Shown: positions 16,719 to 25,404 of the stretch, in pieces
Layout of the letters: each line of letters opens with the position of its first letter
Position numbering within the stretch: the stretch's first letter is position 1
From: Dehalococcoidia bacterium LH_S1
GTDB lineage: Bacteria; Chloroflexota; Dehalococcoidia; SZUA-161; SpSt-899
Reading direction: 5' to 3'
Length of the DNA stretch: 34,208 nucleotides
Assembly (NCBI GenBank): GCA_023660035.1
Contig: JAGXOF010000003.1
Coordinates: 1 to 34,208, forward strand
The notes under the pieces: model-generated
Told to the model about the DNA's origin: nothing
What the model saw: only the letters and a program-made list of their open reading frames with translations
The model's database searches: none
Translations under genes and position numbers: made by a program

Positions 16719-17117
16719 GTGTCGCCAAAGAGAAAAGGAACTGCAGGTATCAAAAGACGTGAGCGTAAAGGTATAGCGAAGGGTTGTGCTTATATACAGT
16801 CTACCTTTAACAATACAATCATTACGCTGACTGATGACAATGGAAATGTTATAACCTCTGGCAGTGCCGGGACAGTGGGATTTAAAGGAACCCGCAAGGG
16901 GACTGCTTTCGCTGCTCAAAGGGCTGCTTCCGAGGTGGCTCGTCGTGGTGCTGAGCATGGCTTGCAGCAGGTCGATGTTTATATAAAGGGCCCTGGCAGC
17001 GGGCGGGAAGCCGCGATTCGGACCCTGCAGTCCAGTGGTCTTAACATTGCAAGCATAAAGGACATCACCCCTACGCCGCATAATGGGTGTCGTCCACGGA
17101 AAAGGAGGCGGGTATAA
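16719..17117 (+). CDS. rpsK: 30S ribosomal protein S11
   Basis: The track start at 16698 would include the ribosome-binding site as codons. GTG 16719 lies just downstream of AAGGAGGAG and gives 132 residues starting [17 protein letters not shown]. Key motifs are [39 protein letters not shown] and the C-terminal [18 protein letters not shown], the mRNA-platform tail of S11. Confidence 0.95.
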   Translation: MSPKRKGTAGIKRRERKGIAKGCAYIQSTFNNTIITLTDDNGNVITSGSAGTVGFKGTRKGTAFAAQRAASEVARRGAEHGLQQVDVYIKGPGSGREAAIRTLQSSGLNIASIKDITPTPHNGCRPRKRRRV

Positions 17118-17131
17118 CCCAGGGAGGGAAT

Positions 17132-17761
17132 ATGGCTCGTTACATGGGGCCTGTTTGTAGAATTTGTAGACGTCAAGGTGAGAAATTAATGCTCAAGGGG
17201 GGACGGTGTTTTACCCCTAAATGCCCCTTGGAGCGGAAGCGGTATCCGCCAGGACAAAGAGGCACTGGGCGTCCGAAGAAGATGTCCGAGTATGGTGTTC
17301 GACTTCTGGAGAAACAGAAAGCGAAGCATATCTATGGTGTACTGGAGCGCCAGATGCGGAGGCATTTTGCTCAGGCAGAGAAACTTCCTGGCCGGGCAGG
17401 GGAAAACCTGGTGACCGTGTTGGAAACCAGGTTGGATAGTGTAATTTACCGTGCTGGGTTTGTTGAGAGCCGTCGTCAAGCCAGGCAGTTGGTTCAGCAT
17501 GGATACTTTACCATCAATGGTCGCAGGACGAATATACCATCGGTTTTGGTAAAACCGGGTGATGTCATTGCATGGAAGCAGGGTAAGGACAAACGTGTTC
17601 CTTACGAATCTGCTGCCCAGAGCGTTGCTGCTAAGCATGTGCCGGCATGGTTGAGCGTCGATGATAAGTCCCTTGCAGTAAAGGTTCTGTCCCAACCGTC
17701 CAAAGAAGATATCGATGTTACTATAAATGGAAGGCTAATAGTAGAGCTTTATTCGAGGTAA
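17132..17761 (+). CDS. rpsD: 30S ribosomal protein S4, zinc-type
   Basis: ATG 17132 is chosen because GGGAGGGA precedes it and MARYMGPVCRICRRQG is the family start; the track version (17087) reads back through rpsK. The 209-residue protein has four N-terminal cysteines (C9, C12, C26, C31), the C+ zinc form, and the S4 RNA-binding domain (LETRLDSVIYRAGFVESRRQ, ARQLVQHGYFTINGRRTNIP). S4 nucleates 30S assembly. Confidence 0.96.
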   Translation: MARYMGPVCRICRRQGEKLMLKGGRCFTPKCPLERKRYPPGQRGTGRPKKMSEYGVRLLEKQKAKHIYGVLERQMRRHFAQAEKLPGRAGENLVTVLETRLDSVIYRAGFVESRRQARQLVQHGYFTINGRRTNIPSVLVKPGDVIAWKQGKDKRVPYESAAQSVAAKHVPAWLSVDDKSLAVKVLSQPSKEDIDVTINGRLIVELYSR

Positions 17762-17787
17762 AGGTTGTGTTGCAGGAGGTTGAGAAT

Positions 17788-18813
17788 TTGGCTGAGGATA
17801 TCAATCCGACAGTAAACTATGAAGTAATCTCCGAGAATCGGGGGGTTTTTGCAGTAGAGCCGCTGGGGCCCGGTTACGGAACTACCTTAGGGAATCCTCT
17901 GAGGAGGGTCCTTCTAAGCTCACTGCCGGGTGCTGCAGTGACGACAGTCAAAATAGACGGTGTTCAGCATGAATTTTCCACTATTCCTCATATGAAAGAG
18001 GATGTGTTGGAATTCCTGTTGAATGTGAAGGGAATCAGGCTGCGCTATCTCTCGGAGCGTTCTGACACACTTCACCTTGAAGCGAGTGGTGAAGGTGAGG
18101 TGTGTGCCAGGGATATAAAGCCCTCAGCCGTGTTTGAGATTATTAACCCTGATCACCATCTCGCTACCTTGGAGTCTCCTGAAGCAAAGCTTGATGTGGA
18201 GTTGACAGTTGAAATAGGAGAGGGGTATGTGATTGCCCCTTCTGCAAGTGGCCAACCCATAGGGGTTTTGCCTGTAGACGCGGTTTTTACCCCGATTCGG
18301 AATGTGAATTATAGAGTTGAGAAGACCAGGATTGGACATCGGGGAGATTATGATCGGTTAATCCTTGATGTCTCTACTGATGGCACTGTTCCTCCTGAAA
18401 AAGCCGTTGTCGAGGCTGCTCAGATACTGTCCAATCAGTTTGGTATGTTTGAGGTACTGGGTAGACCGAGGGAAGAGGAAGCCGTTGCTGGATCAGGGGA
18501 GGGTGGTGCTTTGGCAGGCGAGGCTGATATTCCCCTTGACCAGTTGGAGTTGTCTCTGAGGACTATGAATGCCCTTCGGAGGGCTGGGATCACCACTGTG
18601 GGAATGCTGATGGGAAAGAGCAAGAAGGAATTGTTGAACCTGAGCAACTTTGGGCCGAAGTCCTGGGATGAGGTTCAGGATTGTTTAGGGCAAGCTGGTT
18701 TGACTAAGGGCTCTGAAGGTGAAGCCGCAGCGGGTGAAGAGAGTGAAACCGAAGAAATGAAAGAGATGAGGCAAAAGTTGCAAGAGAAATTCCCGGTTAG
18801 GAGGGGTAAGTGA
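17788..18813 (+). CDS. rpoA: DNA-directed RNA polymerase subunit alpha
   Basis: TTG 17788 follows an AGGAGG site by eight bases and gives 341 residues; GTG 17767 (348 residues) is the alternative. The N-terminal domain has [22 protein letters not shown] and [12 protein letters not shown], which assemble the polymerase core, and the C-terminal domain ([35 protein letters not shown]) binds UP elements and activators. The acidic linker before the CTD and the charged tail ([13 protein letters not shown]) after it are long but not abnormal. It is coupled to rplQ by a GTGA overlap. Confidence 0.95.
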   Translation: MAEDINPTVNYEVISENRGVFAVEPLGPGYGTTLGNPLRRVLLSSLPGAAVTTVKIDGVQHEFSTIPHMKEDVLEFLLNVKGIRLRYLSERSDTLHLEASGEGEVCARDIKPSAVFEIINPDHHLATLESPEAKLDVELTVEIGEGYVIAPSASGQPIGVLPVDAVFTPIRNVNYRVEKTRIGHRGDYDRLILDVSTDGTVPPEKAVVEAAQILSNQFGMFEVLGRPREEEAVAGSGEGGALAGEADIPLDQLELSLRTMNALRRAGITTVGMLMGKSKKELLNLSNFGPKSWDEVQDCLGQAGLTKGSEGEAAAGEESETEEMKEMRQKLQEKFPVRRGK

Positions 18814-19169
18814 GGCATCGTGTAGCGGGGAGGAAACTCTCACGGGAAACAAGTCATCGAAGGATGTTATTTCGTAATCAGGTAACCGAGCTTTTGCGAT
18901 ACGGGAAGATTGTGACCACACAGGCGAAAGCTAAAGAGGTGCGCCCATTAGCCGAGGAGATGATAACCCTGGGTAAAGATGGCGATCTGCATTCTCGTCG
19001 CCAGGCTTCGGAATTTTTAACCGACCGTAAAGTAGTGAAGAAGCTGTTTGATGAGATTGGTCCGAAATATGGAAATCGAAATGGCGGCTACACGAGGATA
19101 TTCAAGCTCGGTAGGCGCCTGGGTGATGGTGCCCCTGTTGCTCGGTTAGAGCTAGTGGAAGGGGAATAA
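18810..19169 (+). CDS. rplQ: 50S ribosomal protein L17
   Basis: The GTG start overlaps the rpoA stop. The 119-residue product has [50 protein letters not shown] and the C-terminal [26 protein letters not shown], canonical for L17. Its stop is followed after one base by the truA reading frame. Confidence 0.97.
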   Translation: MRHRVAGRKLSRETSHRRMLFRNQVTELLRYGKIVTTQAKAKEVRPLAEEMITLGKDGDLHSRRQASEFLTDRKVVKKLFDEIGPKYGNRNGGYTRIFKLGRRLGDGAPVARLELVEGE

Positions 19170-19170
19170 G

Positions 19171-19926
19171 ATTGGCAACATCGCTTTACTCCTTGAGTAT
19201 GAGGGTACGGGGTATCATGGTTTCCAGGTTCAGAATGGTGTTCCTACCATCCAGGGGGAGCTGGAAAAGGCGATATGGCAGGTCACTGGGGAGGTTGTGC
19301 GAGTTCGGGGTGCCGGCCGCACCGATGCTGGTGTCCATGCCAGGGGGCAAGTGGCCGCTTTTGAGACCGAATCCACTCTTCCTCAACATACTCTCGTGAA
19401 GGCATTGAACTTTTACTTGCCGTTGGATATAGTTGTTAGGAATGCCTGTGAAGTTAACGCAACGTTTGATCCGAGAAGAAATGCTCTTAGCCGCTGGTAT
19501 CGCTATATTATCCTGAATAGACCGACACGTTCGCCTTTGTGGCGTAAATGGGCATATTTTGTAGCAAAAGAGTTGGATATGGATGTCATGAGGAGAGCGG
19601 CCAAGTTGCTGGTGGGAGAGCATGATTTTGCGGCATTTGCAGGAACGCAAGGGTTGCCTGAGAATACAGTGTGTACGGTCTCCAGGGCGGGTATTTCTAG
19701 GCAAGGTGAATTGGTGCTGTTCGATATTGTAGCAAACGCTTTTTTGCCTCATCAGGTGCGGCATACCGTTGGATCTCTGATAAAGCTTGGGTTGGGTAAA
19801 GATAGCATCGACCATTTTTACGATCTGTTGAATTATGCTACTATAGGGGAGGTAGCAATGGCAGCTCCGCCGTGCGGCCTGTATTTGATGGAAGTAAATT
19901 ATTCTGATATAGGGTTTGAACAATGA
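19171..19926 (+). CDS. truA: tRNA pseudouridine(38-40) synthase TruA, non-canonical start
   Basis: TruA makes pseudouridine at tRNA positions 38-40. The track starts at GTG 19297, but homology begins far earlier: the frame from 19171 reads [20 protein letters not shown], the standard TruA N-terminus. The only in-frame codon that could start there is ATT 19171, one base after the rplQ stop; there is no ATG, GTG or TTG between the upstream stop and 19297. The catalytic Asp is in [18 protein letters not shown]. With the ATT start the protein has 251 residues, the usual size. It ends with an ATGA overlap into rplM. Confidence 0.88.
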   Translation: MGNIALLLEYEGTGYHGFQVQNGVPTIQGELEKAIWQVTGEVVRVRGAGRTDAGVHARGQVAAFETESTLPQHTLVKALNFYLPLDIVVRNACEVNATFDPRRNALSRWYRYIILNRPTRSPLWRKWAYFVAKELDMDVMRRAAKLLVGEHDFAAFAGTQGLPENTVCTVSRAGISRQGELVLFDIVANAFLPHQVRHTVGSLIKLGLGKDSIDHFYDLLNYATIGEVAMAAPPCGLYLMEVNYSDIGFEQ

Positions 19927-20360
19927 AAACATACAGTACAAAAGCAGCGGATATTAAACGTGAGTGGCATGTTATTGATGCATCGGATAAGGTATTAGGG
20001 CGGCTGGCAACCGAGGTTGCTACCCTCCTTCGAGGGAAGCACAAAGCTATGTATGTTCCGCACCTTGATACAGGGGATTACGTTGTGGTAGTTAATGCAG
20101 CTAAAGTGCGTGTAACGGGCAACAAGGCAGAGAAAAAAATGTACTACTGGCATACAGGGTACCCCGGAGGAATCAAGTCTGTGCCATTTGAGGAAATGGT
20201 GGAAACATATCCGTCCAGGGTTATAACCCACGCGGTAAATGGCATGCTCCCTAAGAATAGATTGGGCCGGTCGATGTTGCAAAAGTTAAAGGTTTATGAG
20301 GGGCCAACTCACCCACATGAGGCCCAATTGGGATCTGGAAGCAAGGTTGAGGAGGGTTAA
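19923..20360 (+). CDS. rplM: 50S ribosomal protein L13
   Basis: The 145-residue L13 has [51 protein letters not shown], the [10 protein letters not shown] loop and a final [15 protein letters not shown]. It is required for early 50S assembly and sits beside rpsI as a conserved pair. It overlaps truA by four bases. Confidence 0.97.
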   Translation: MKTYSTKAADIKREWHVIDASDKVLGRLATEVATLLRGKHKAMYVPHLDTGDYVVVVNAAKVRVTGNKAEKKMYYWHTGYPGGIKSVPFEEMVETYPSRVITHAVNGMLPKNRLGRSMLQKLKVYEGPTHPHEAQLGSGSKVEEG

Positions 20361-20362
20361 CT

Positions 20363-20755
20363 GTGGAATCGCAATACTACTATGGAACCGGAAGAAGAAA
20401 AGAGGCAATTGCCAGGGTAAGGCTTTACTCGGGGAGCGGCAATGTTACTGTCAATGACAGGAGTTTTGAAGAGATATATAAGACAGAGCATCTTAGATTA
20501 AAGATTATGCAGCCGCTGATAGCGACTGACACGTTGGGGAAGTTTGATGTTGTGGCCAAAGTCAGTGGTGGTGGGATATCAGGGCAGGCCGATGCCATAA
20601 AGCATGGTGTCAGCCGGGCGCTGGTCGTGTTCGATGAGAACTTGAAGCCTGTACTCCGTAATCATGGATACCTTACCAGGGATTCCAGGATTAAAGAGAG
20701 GCAAAAGTACGGGTTGGTCCGCGCGCGGAAGAGGAAGCAATTCCGCAAGAGATAG
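20363..20755 (+). CDS. rpsI: 30S ribosomal protein S9
   Basis: The GTG start at 20363 follows the rplM stop by two bases and an AGGAGGG site. The 130-residue S9 has YYGTGRRKEAIARVRLYSGSG, GGGISGQADAIKHGVSRAL and the C-terminal tail RKQFRKR whose last Arg contacts P-site tRNA. Confidence 0.97.
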   Translation: MESQYYYGTGRRKEAIARVRLYSGSGNVTVNDRSFEEIYKTEHLRLKIMQPLIATDTLGKFDVVAKVSGGGISGQADAIKHGVSRALVVFDENLKPVLRNHGYLTRDSRIKERQKYGLVRARKRKQFRKR

Positions 20756-20766
20756 TTTAAAGAGAG

Positions 20767-21282
20767 ATGTTGGATTCTTCTGTATTAGTTCTAAATCAGA
20801 ACTATGAGCCACTTAATGTCTGTCGAACGAAACGAGCGGTGGTGCTGGTTCTTGGTGGCAAAGCGGATGTGATCGAAAACAACTCCAACATTGTACGAAG
20901 TCTCTCATTCTCAATGACTGCTCCTTCGGTGGTTCGTCTCAATCATTTAGTGAAACGTCATCGTCGCGATGTAAAGATTACACGACGGAGAGTGTTCATC
21001 CGTGACCGATATATTTGCCAGTATTGTGGAAAAGAGACCAGTGATCTTACCCTTGATCACGTAGTTCCTCGCCGTTTGGGAGGGGGACATAGTTGGGAAA
21101 ATATAGTGAGTGCTTGCAAGACATGTAACCAGAAAAAGGCAGGACGTACCCCGCAGGTAGCGGGGATGAAGCTTTTACGGAAGCCCTTTCGTCCTCCCCC
21201 GGTTGACTACTATGTCTTCTGTCCTTTTCATGTGCCAACCGAATGGCAGAAGTACCTTAGCTTGCCCAGGTCTGGCAATTGA
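20767..21282 (+). CDS. HNH endonuclease
   Basis: The 171-residue protein has an N-terminal segment (VLVLNQNYEPLNVCRTKRAVVLVLGGKA) common to stand-alone HNH proteins of this type, followed by an HNH core: RDRYICQYCGKETSDLTLDHVVPRRLGG, then WENIVSACKTCNQKKAGRTP. The two CxxC pairs hold zinc, and D-H plus N-x3-A form the nuclease site. It starts 11 bases after rpsI, so it is likely cotranscribed. The physiological role is unknown; such genes are often annotated as restriction- or phage-like but are widespread in chromosomes. Confidence 0.88.
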   Translation: MLDSSVLVLNQNYEPLNVCRTKRAVVLVLGGKADVIENNSNIVRSLSFSMTAPSVVRLNHLVKRHRRDVKITRRRVFIRDRYICQYCGKETSDLTLDHVVPRRLGGGHSWENIVSACKTCNQKKAGRTPQVAGMKLLRKPFRPPPVDYYVFCPFHVPTEWQKYLSLPRSGN

Positions 21283-21338
21283 ATGTTGTGGTGCGCGTTG
21301 CTGGGTTGTCGATTAAGATGTTAATATAGGAGGCGCAT

Positions 21339-21411
21339 GGGGCTGTAGCTCAGCTGGGAGAGTGCCTCAATGGCATTGAGGAGGTCGGGAGTTCGAATCT
21401 CCCCAGCTCCA
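21339..21411 (+). tRNA. tRNA-Ala (anticodon GGC)
   Basis: The sequence folds into a complete cloverleaf: acceptor GGGGCTG with CAGCTCC, D-arm GCTC...GAGT, anticodon stem CCTCA/TGAGG with loop ATGGCAT (anticodon GGC), and T-arm GGGAG-TTCGAAT-CTCCC. The discriminator is A and CCA is not encoded. It lies about 57 bp after the HNH gene and borders an area of decayed mobile elements. Confidence 0.95.
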
Positions 21412-21539
21412 TTTTGTACCAAAATGAGGTAACAGGTAAGTTTTCCAAAAAAGTTCTCTCAGTGGCGCGCGTATGAGTCTGGTTTGAAAACCGGGCTGCT
21501 CTCCGTTTTCCAAGGAACCTGAGTGGTCCTAAGCCTGTT

Positions 21540-21826
21540 TTAAGGAATGGTGGTAGTTTTGGCTCTGGCAACTCGCCAAATGAAGTCAAGGTCTTTATTG
21601 ATAAAGCCCTGAAGATATCCAGTGGCTCAACATCGTTCAAGACGCCGGTTTCGACAACGCTCATTAGCACTGCCTCATTGGAAGCACCCGAGTCCGAACG
21701 GTTGCCGAAGGTCAGCTTCCTCATGATAACCATAGGCCTCAAGTGCCGCTCAGCCCGATTATTGGTGGGCTCGACCGATGGGTAGATGTGGTACACGGCA
21801 CTCAGTAAGGATGAGCCTGCCGGCAA
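21540..21826 (-). pseudogene. IS66-family transposase, C-terminal remnant
   Basis: Only the tail of an IS66 TnpC-like transposase is left: YHIYPSVEPTNNRAERHLRP, MVIMRKLTFGNRSDSGASNE and AVLMSVVETG are the family C-terminal signature, with the catalytic Glu in NNRAER. The rest, including the DDE Asp residues, is missing. The open frame in the track (21350-21826) runs on antisense through the tRNA gene, so its listed C-terminus is meaningless. The right edge meets the DUF1670 remnant. Confidence 0.8.
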
Positions 21827-22386
21827 GCCACTTTCTCGTTGTCAGAAGGTGAGGGTAAAGCTTACCCTGTTCTCCTCCGATGATCTCTCCGTCACCGAAC
21901 CGGAGAAACGCCGTGAGCTTCTGGTGCATCGTCTTCTCTGGGAGGCATAGGAGCAGAGGGCCGTTCTTACCGTGGAGGACCTGGTCCATCTGCTTATTAC
22001 CAGCGAAAGGACCATTAGCCGCATCCTGGCCACCTATGTCAAGCAGGATATCTTCATCCCGACGAGGGGACGTGTTAAGGACATCGGCCCGGGCATCTCT
22101 CACAAGACCCAGGCAGTCCATCTCTATCTCAAGGGGCTTACCCCTACCGAGGTCGCCACCCGCCTGGGACATGACCTTTCCTGTGTTGAGCGTTACCTGG
22201 ACGATTTCTGCGTGGTAATGATGGGGCTAGAGGATGGCTCTCCACCATGCGCATTGCCCGCAATACTAGGCTTGTGGAGAGGCTTGTGGAGAAATACGCC
22301 ATCCTCTACCGCAGATACTCCTCCCTGCCTGAGTGTGCTACGGTCATGGCCCGGCTCCGAGAGCGTCTGGCCTACCTGCTTATAGT
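21815..22386 (+). pseudogene. DUF1670 family gene, broken
   Basis: Plus-strand frames 21815-22240 and 22247-22386 together encode a DUF1670 protein: KVRVKLTLFSSDDLSVTEPE, VLTVEDLVHLLITSERTISR (a helix-turn-helix), KDIGPGISHKTQAVHLYLKG, ATRLGHDLSCVERYLDDF, and in the second frame RIARNTRLVERLVEKYAILY and PECATVMARLRERLAYLL. An in-frame TAG (LLWEA-stop-EQRA) and a frameshift near 22240 disable it. The 5' end is lost at the IS66 junction and the 3' end at the IS630-like element. The family is common near mobile DNA; function unknown. Confidence 0.75.
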
Positions 22387-23428
22387 TAAGTGCATAATCC
22401 TCCATAGCAAGGGAAGGCGGGAGAGGAATTTATCTATCCATGACTTGGCGAAGATCAGCCTTTTGGATAGACAATCAAACGTATGTCCTACTATTTGCTT
22501 GAAATTATCCAGATGTTTTACAAAACTTACAGAAACGACCCTCTTTATGCCCTTCCAGATAAACTCTATTGGATTGAGATTTGGGGAATATAGCGGCAGA
22601 TACGTCAGATATATCCCCATGCCTTCTGCTTCCTCTCGCACTCTCCTGGCCTTGTGAGTGGAGAATGAGAAACCCTACAAAGCTCTCTGTTTTTGAATCG
22701 GCTGTAAATTCTCGAACACTCGTGCCCCTTAAGGCGTAAAAGCCCACTGTGTTAGCTTTCATCTTCTGCGTGTTTTTCTGCATCTCCGGTTTGCCAAAGC
22801 TCCATACCCTTACCGTGTTGGCTGTGAGTTGTGGTGCACTCTCATCTGCAAACCCAAGGGCTATTTCCTCAAACCAGTCGCCTTTCACCTCCATCAAATA
22901 CTTGTAACTTAACTCCAACTGGCTACCCAGTAACTCCTCTGCATTATCCGGCCTTCTGTAATCCTTCGGATACGGCTTGGAGAAATTCATCCTGAGCTTG
23001 TCTCTCAGAATCCTCCTTACCTGGTGCTGAGATAATCTCACACCAAATCTCTCTGCTATAAGGTCCACAACCTCTGAGGTTTGCCAATAGTCCTTCTCCT
23101 TAAGTAGCTCCTCCAGACATCTCACGTTCTCATCACTAAGCTTTGATGACCTGCCTCTTTCTGAGTTATGCTTGAATAGCAGCCCATCATATCCGTCTTT
23201 GTTTCACTTTCTTATCCACACATAAGCTGTAGAATGAGGCACATCGAACAGCCTCGCTGCTTGCTCAAAAGATGTCTTGCAGTTTGCTAAAGCGTTCAAG
23301 AGCCCGAGCTTCTTCCAAACAGTGAAGTCCACCTCCCTTTTCAACAATTCCTCTACAAGTTCAGGATCATTTATCTGTATCTTGTCTCCCTTCATAATGG
23401 CTTAAGTATACCTCATTATGGAGCTTAA
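22386..23428 (-). mobile_element. IS630-type element of the archaeal/Methanosarcina-like group, decayed
   Basis: The transposase pseudogene is bounded by short imperfect inverted repeats: TTAAGTGCATAAT at 22386-22398 and, on the opposite strand, TTAAGCTCCATAAT at 23428-23415. The left end cuts into the DUF1670 gene. IS630 elements duplicate TA on insertion; the exact duplication is not clear here. No intact transposase is left, so the element cannot move by itself. Confidence 0.5.
22387..23395 (-). pseudogene. IS630-like transposase with nonsense, deletion and frameshift
   Basis: Three ORFs (23204-23395, 22505-23125, 22372-22641) form one decayed gene. The N-terminal helix-turn-helix (FEQAARLFDVPHSTAYVWIRK) ends at an in-frame TGA where a Trp codon is expected (RK-stop-NKDGYDGLLF). 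The second piece has RFGVRLSQHQVRRILRDKL, NFSKPYPKDYRRPDNAEE and the first Asp in FADESAPQLTANTVRVWSFG. After KTESFVGFL the sequence jumps to STHKARRVREEAEG in another frame, so roughly 25 residues with the second catalytic Asp (usually LDN-x-x-x-H) are deleted. The Glu in SPNLNPIEFIWK remains. Confidence 0.85.
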
Positions 23429-23429
23429 T

Positions 23430-23699
23430 GCAACTTACTATAATGGGGACTTGAGTGATGCTATAGCGAGTGATAGTATCGGGATAGTCAGTGACTGTAG
23501 CCCTGTTCGGGGGGATGTGTGTGGGGTGGTGGGGAACCCTCCTGTGGCAACCGAGCAGTTTTTGGGCGAGGCTGTTCTGCTAGATGATGTCCTAAGGTGA
23601 AGGAAACAGTGGTTGTGGAGAAGTTCTTGGATATTCCTGAATTGGGCAGGTTTGTCCTTGTGAAGGACAGGAACATTGGAGCTGGGGTGGTATTATAGG
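23430..23699 (+). pseudogene. C-terminal remnant of an EF-Tu/EF-1A/CysN-type GTPase
   Basis: Two adjacent frames keep parts of a translation-factor-type beta-barrel region. The first (ORF 23418-23600) has SDCSPVRGDVCGVV, NPPVATEQFLGEAVLLDD, which corresponds to the R-R-G-D-V ... NPP-x-VA-x-x-F-x-A-x-V-x-V-L segment of EF-1A and CysN. The second (about 23600-23699) reads VVVEKFLDIPELGRFVLVKD and ends RNIGAGVVL, the family's LGRFxxRD...VGVG ending. The intervening part of the domain is missing and the frame changes, so this is a degraded fragment. Which GTPase it came from cannot be decided. Confidence 0.55.
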
Positions 23700-23810
23700 G
23701 TAACTGATTCGCCTGAGAGGATGCGAGTTTGTTGAGTTTATAGAGTTCCTTGAGTTTGTTGGGTTGGTTCATAGCTGATGGCTGATATAACGCAGTGAAG
23801 GAGGTGTTGG
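23700..23810. other. short intergenic region upstream of the phosphatase-like gene
   Basis: A run of GAGTTTGTTGAGTTTATAGAGTTCCTTGAGTTTG gives an imperfect GAGTTTNTTGAG-like direct repeat (period about 12) of no known role. A good ribosome-binding site (AAGGAGGT, 23798-23805) for the next gene lies at the end. No promoter was convincing. Confidence 0.3.
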
Positions 23811-24587
23811 GTGTTTTTGGTTTTAGGTATTGATGCAGCTACATGGACGATCGTGAGTCCGAATCTGGACAAACTCCCCAACTTCCAGAGACTTTCCAAT
23901 ATGGGCAAGGCCAAGGAGGTTACCCTGAAGGAGAAACCCCTTTCCGCCCCTATCTGGTGTGGCATGTTCTGTGGGAAAACCCCCGAAGAGCATGGGCATG
24001 AAGCCTTTGTCGCAGGCGGGGATATCGTAAAGAGGGAGAACATCAATGTAGACTTCATCTGGGATATCCTTGACAGGGAAGGCAAAAAAGTCCGGGTGAT
24101 GAACGTTCCCTTCGTGATTCCTCCTTATTCCTTCAATGTCGGCTTCAAGCCCATCGGCTTTGGTCTCCCGACCAATGAAAAGGAGTGGTGGGAAGAATTG
24201 CAGACGGTCACGGAGAAGACAAAGGAATTGATGGGAGAGAACCCCGATGTTTTGATCTCGGTATATTCACTTTTGGACAGGATTCAGCATTTCCACTGGG
24301 GCGAGGATTGCGTCCTGGAATGGTATGAAAGGGTTGATGAAAAGCTCGGCGAGATCATGGACACCGGATTTCTGGACAACGCAAATAACAAGCTCATTGT
24401 CATTTCCGACCACGGGTTTTGCTCCTTTGGCGATGCGAAGGTCCAGACTTTGCCTGAACAGACGCCTGAAGGCACTCTCAAGGGTGACCATCACGAGAAT
24501 GCGTTGGTGATAACAGTCGATGTCGACTATGAGATAGAGAGGCCACAGGACGTTTTCTATGCCATCAGAGAAGCAGTAGGGTGGTGA
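23811..24587 (+). CDS. alkaline phosphatase superfamily (type I phosphodiesterase-like) protein
   Basis: The 258-residue protein starts with GTG 23811, five bases after AAGGAGGT. Features of the superfamily are the first metal-site Asp in LVLGIDAATW (D8), the nucleophile region LSAPIWCGMFCGKTPEEHG (S45 is the likely nucleophile position), a second site in SLLDRIQHFHW, VISDHGF and GDHHENALVI. It resembles the predicted AP-superfamily hydrolases that act on phosphodiesters, but is short and has no signal peptide, so a cytoplasmic role is likely. The substrate is unknown. It overlaps the next gene by a few bases if GTG 24581 is used. Confidence 0.75.
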   Translation: MFLVLGIDAATWTIVSPNLDKLPNFQRLSNMGKAKEVTLKEKPLSAPIWCGMFCGKTPEEHGHEAFVAGGDIVKRENINVDFIWDILDREGKKVRVMNVPFVIPPYSFNVGFKPIGFGLPTNEKEWWEELQTVTEKTKELMGENPDVLISVYSLLDRIQHFHWGEDCVLEWYERVDEKLGEIMDTGFLDNANNKLIVISDHGFCSFGDAKVQTLPEQTPEGTLKGDHHENALVITVDVDYEIERPQDVFYAIREAVGW

Positions 24588-24589
24588 GA

Positions 24590-25351
24590 ATGGTATACTC
24601 AGGCTCTATGTTCGATGGCAAGGTGGCTGTTGTCACCGGCGGTGGCAGGGGGATCGGAAGAGCTATGGCCCTCGCTTTTGCAAGGTGTGGCGCCGATGTG
24701 GCAGTGGCTAGCCGGACCGTTTCTGATCTGGAGGAGGTGGTTGAGGAGGTGCGTGCCTTGGGTCGGCGCTCTCTGCCAGTCCAGACGGACATAACAGTGA
24801 GGGCTGACGTTGACAATATGGCGTCGAAGATCAAGGAGGAAGTGGGCACCATCGATATCCTGGTTAATAATGCGGCCACGAATGTGATGCGCAAGCTCCT
24901 GGACCTGCGGGAGGACAAGTGGGACCAGATCATCGATACCGATCTCAAGGGATACTGGCTTTGCAGTCAGGCTGTGGGCAAGATCATGGTGGAGCGAGGA
25001 AGAGGTTGCATAATAAACATATCCTCTACAGCTGCCCAGAAGGCGGCAAATGGCATGGGGGCATACTGTATTGCCAAAGCGGGTGTGGTCATGCTGACGC
25101 GGGCGTTAGCCCTTGAGCTGGCGTCCTCCAATATCAGGGTGAATACCATAGCCCCCAGCATTGTGAGAACCGAGTTCAGCAAGCCGATATGGAGCAATCC
25201 AGAGATGCTGTCCAAAGTAGCTCCGGATATTCCGCTGGGGCGCATCGCCGAGCCCGAGGACGTGGCGGAAATGGCCCTTTTCCTTGCCTCCGATACCTCA
25301 AGCTATTTGACAGGGCAGACTGTTTATCTGGATGGGGGGATATCCGCTTAG
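24590..25351 (+). CDS. SDR family oxidoreductase (FabG-like)
   Basis: The 253-residue protein has the Rossmann motif TGGGRGIG, NNAA, the catalytic Ser (INISSTAAQ) and Tyr-x3-Lys (GAYCIAKAG), and a C-terminal PLGRIAEPEDVAEMALFLAS ... YLTGQTVYLDGG, all of classical short-chain dehydrogenases. The basic residue after the second strand (ASRT) hints at NADP(H), as in FabG. The track start is GTG 24581; ATG 24590 and ATG 24608 are alternatives, and I use 24590. Substrate not determinable. It follows directly on the phosphatase-like gene. Confidence 0.88.
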   Translation: MVYSGSMFDGKVAVVTGGGRGIGRAMALAFARCGADVAVASRTVSDLEEVVEEVRALGRRSLPVQTDITVRADVDNMASKIKEEVGTIDILVNNAATNVMRKLLDLREDKWDQIIDTDLKGYWLCSQAVGKIMVERGRGCIINISSTAAQKAANGMGAYCIAKAGVVMLTRALALELASSNIRVNTIAPSIVRTEFSKPIWSNPEMLSKVAPDIPLGRIAEPEDVAEMALFLASDTSSYLTGQTVYLDGGISA

Positions 25352-25404
25352 GCATAGTTATTCTGGACTTGATCCATAATCTTCCGCCGAAGGCGAACAC
25401 AAGC

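Noticed and set aside
19186-19941. Minus-strand ORF of 251 codons opposite truA
   Set aside because: It is a shadow of truA, whose motifs are clear on the plus strand. The translation has no recognisable domain.
21350-21540. C-terminal part of the minus-strand ORF that runs through the tRNA-Ala
   Set aside because: RFELPTSSMPLRHSPS is the well-known translation artefact of antisense tRNA. Only the IS66 part is kept.
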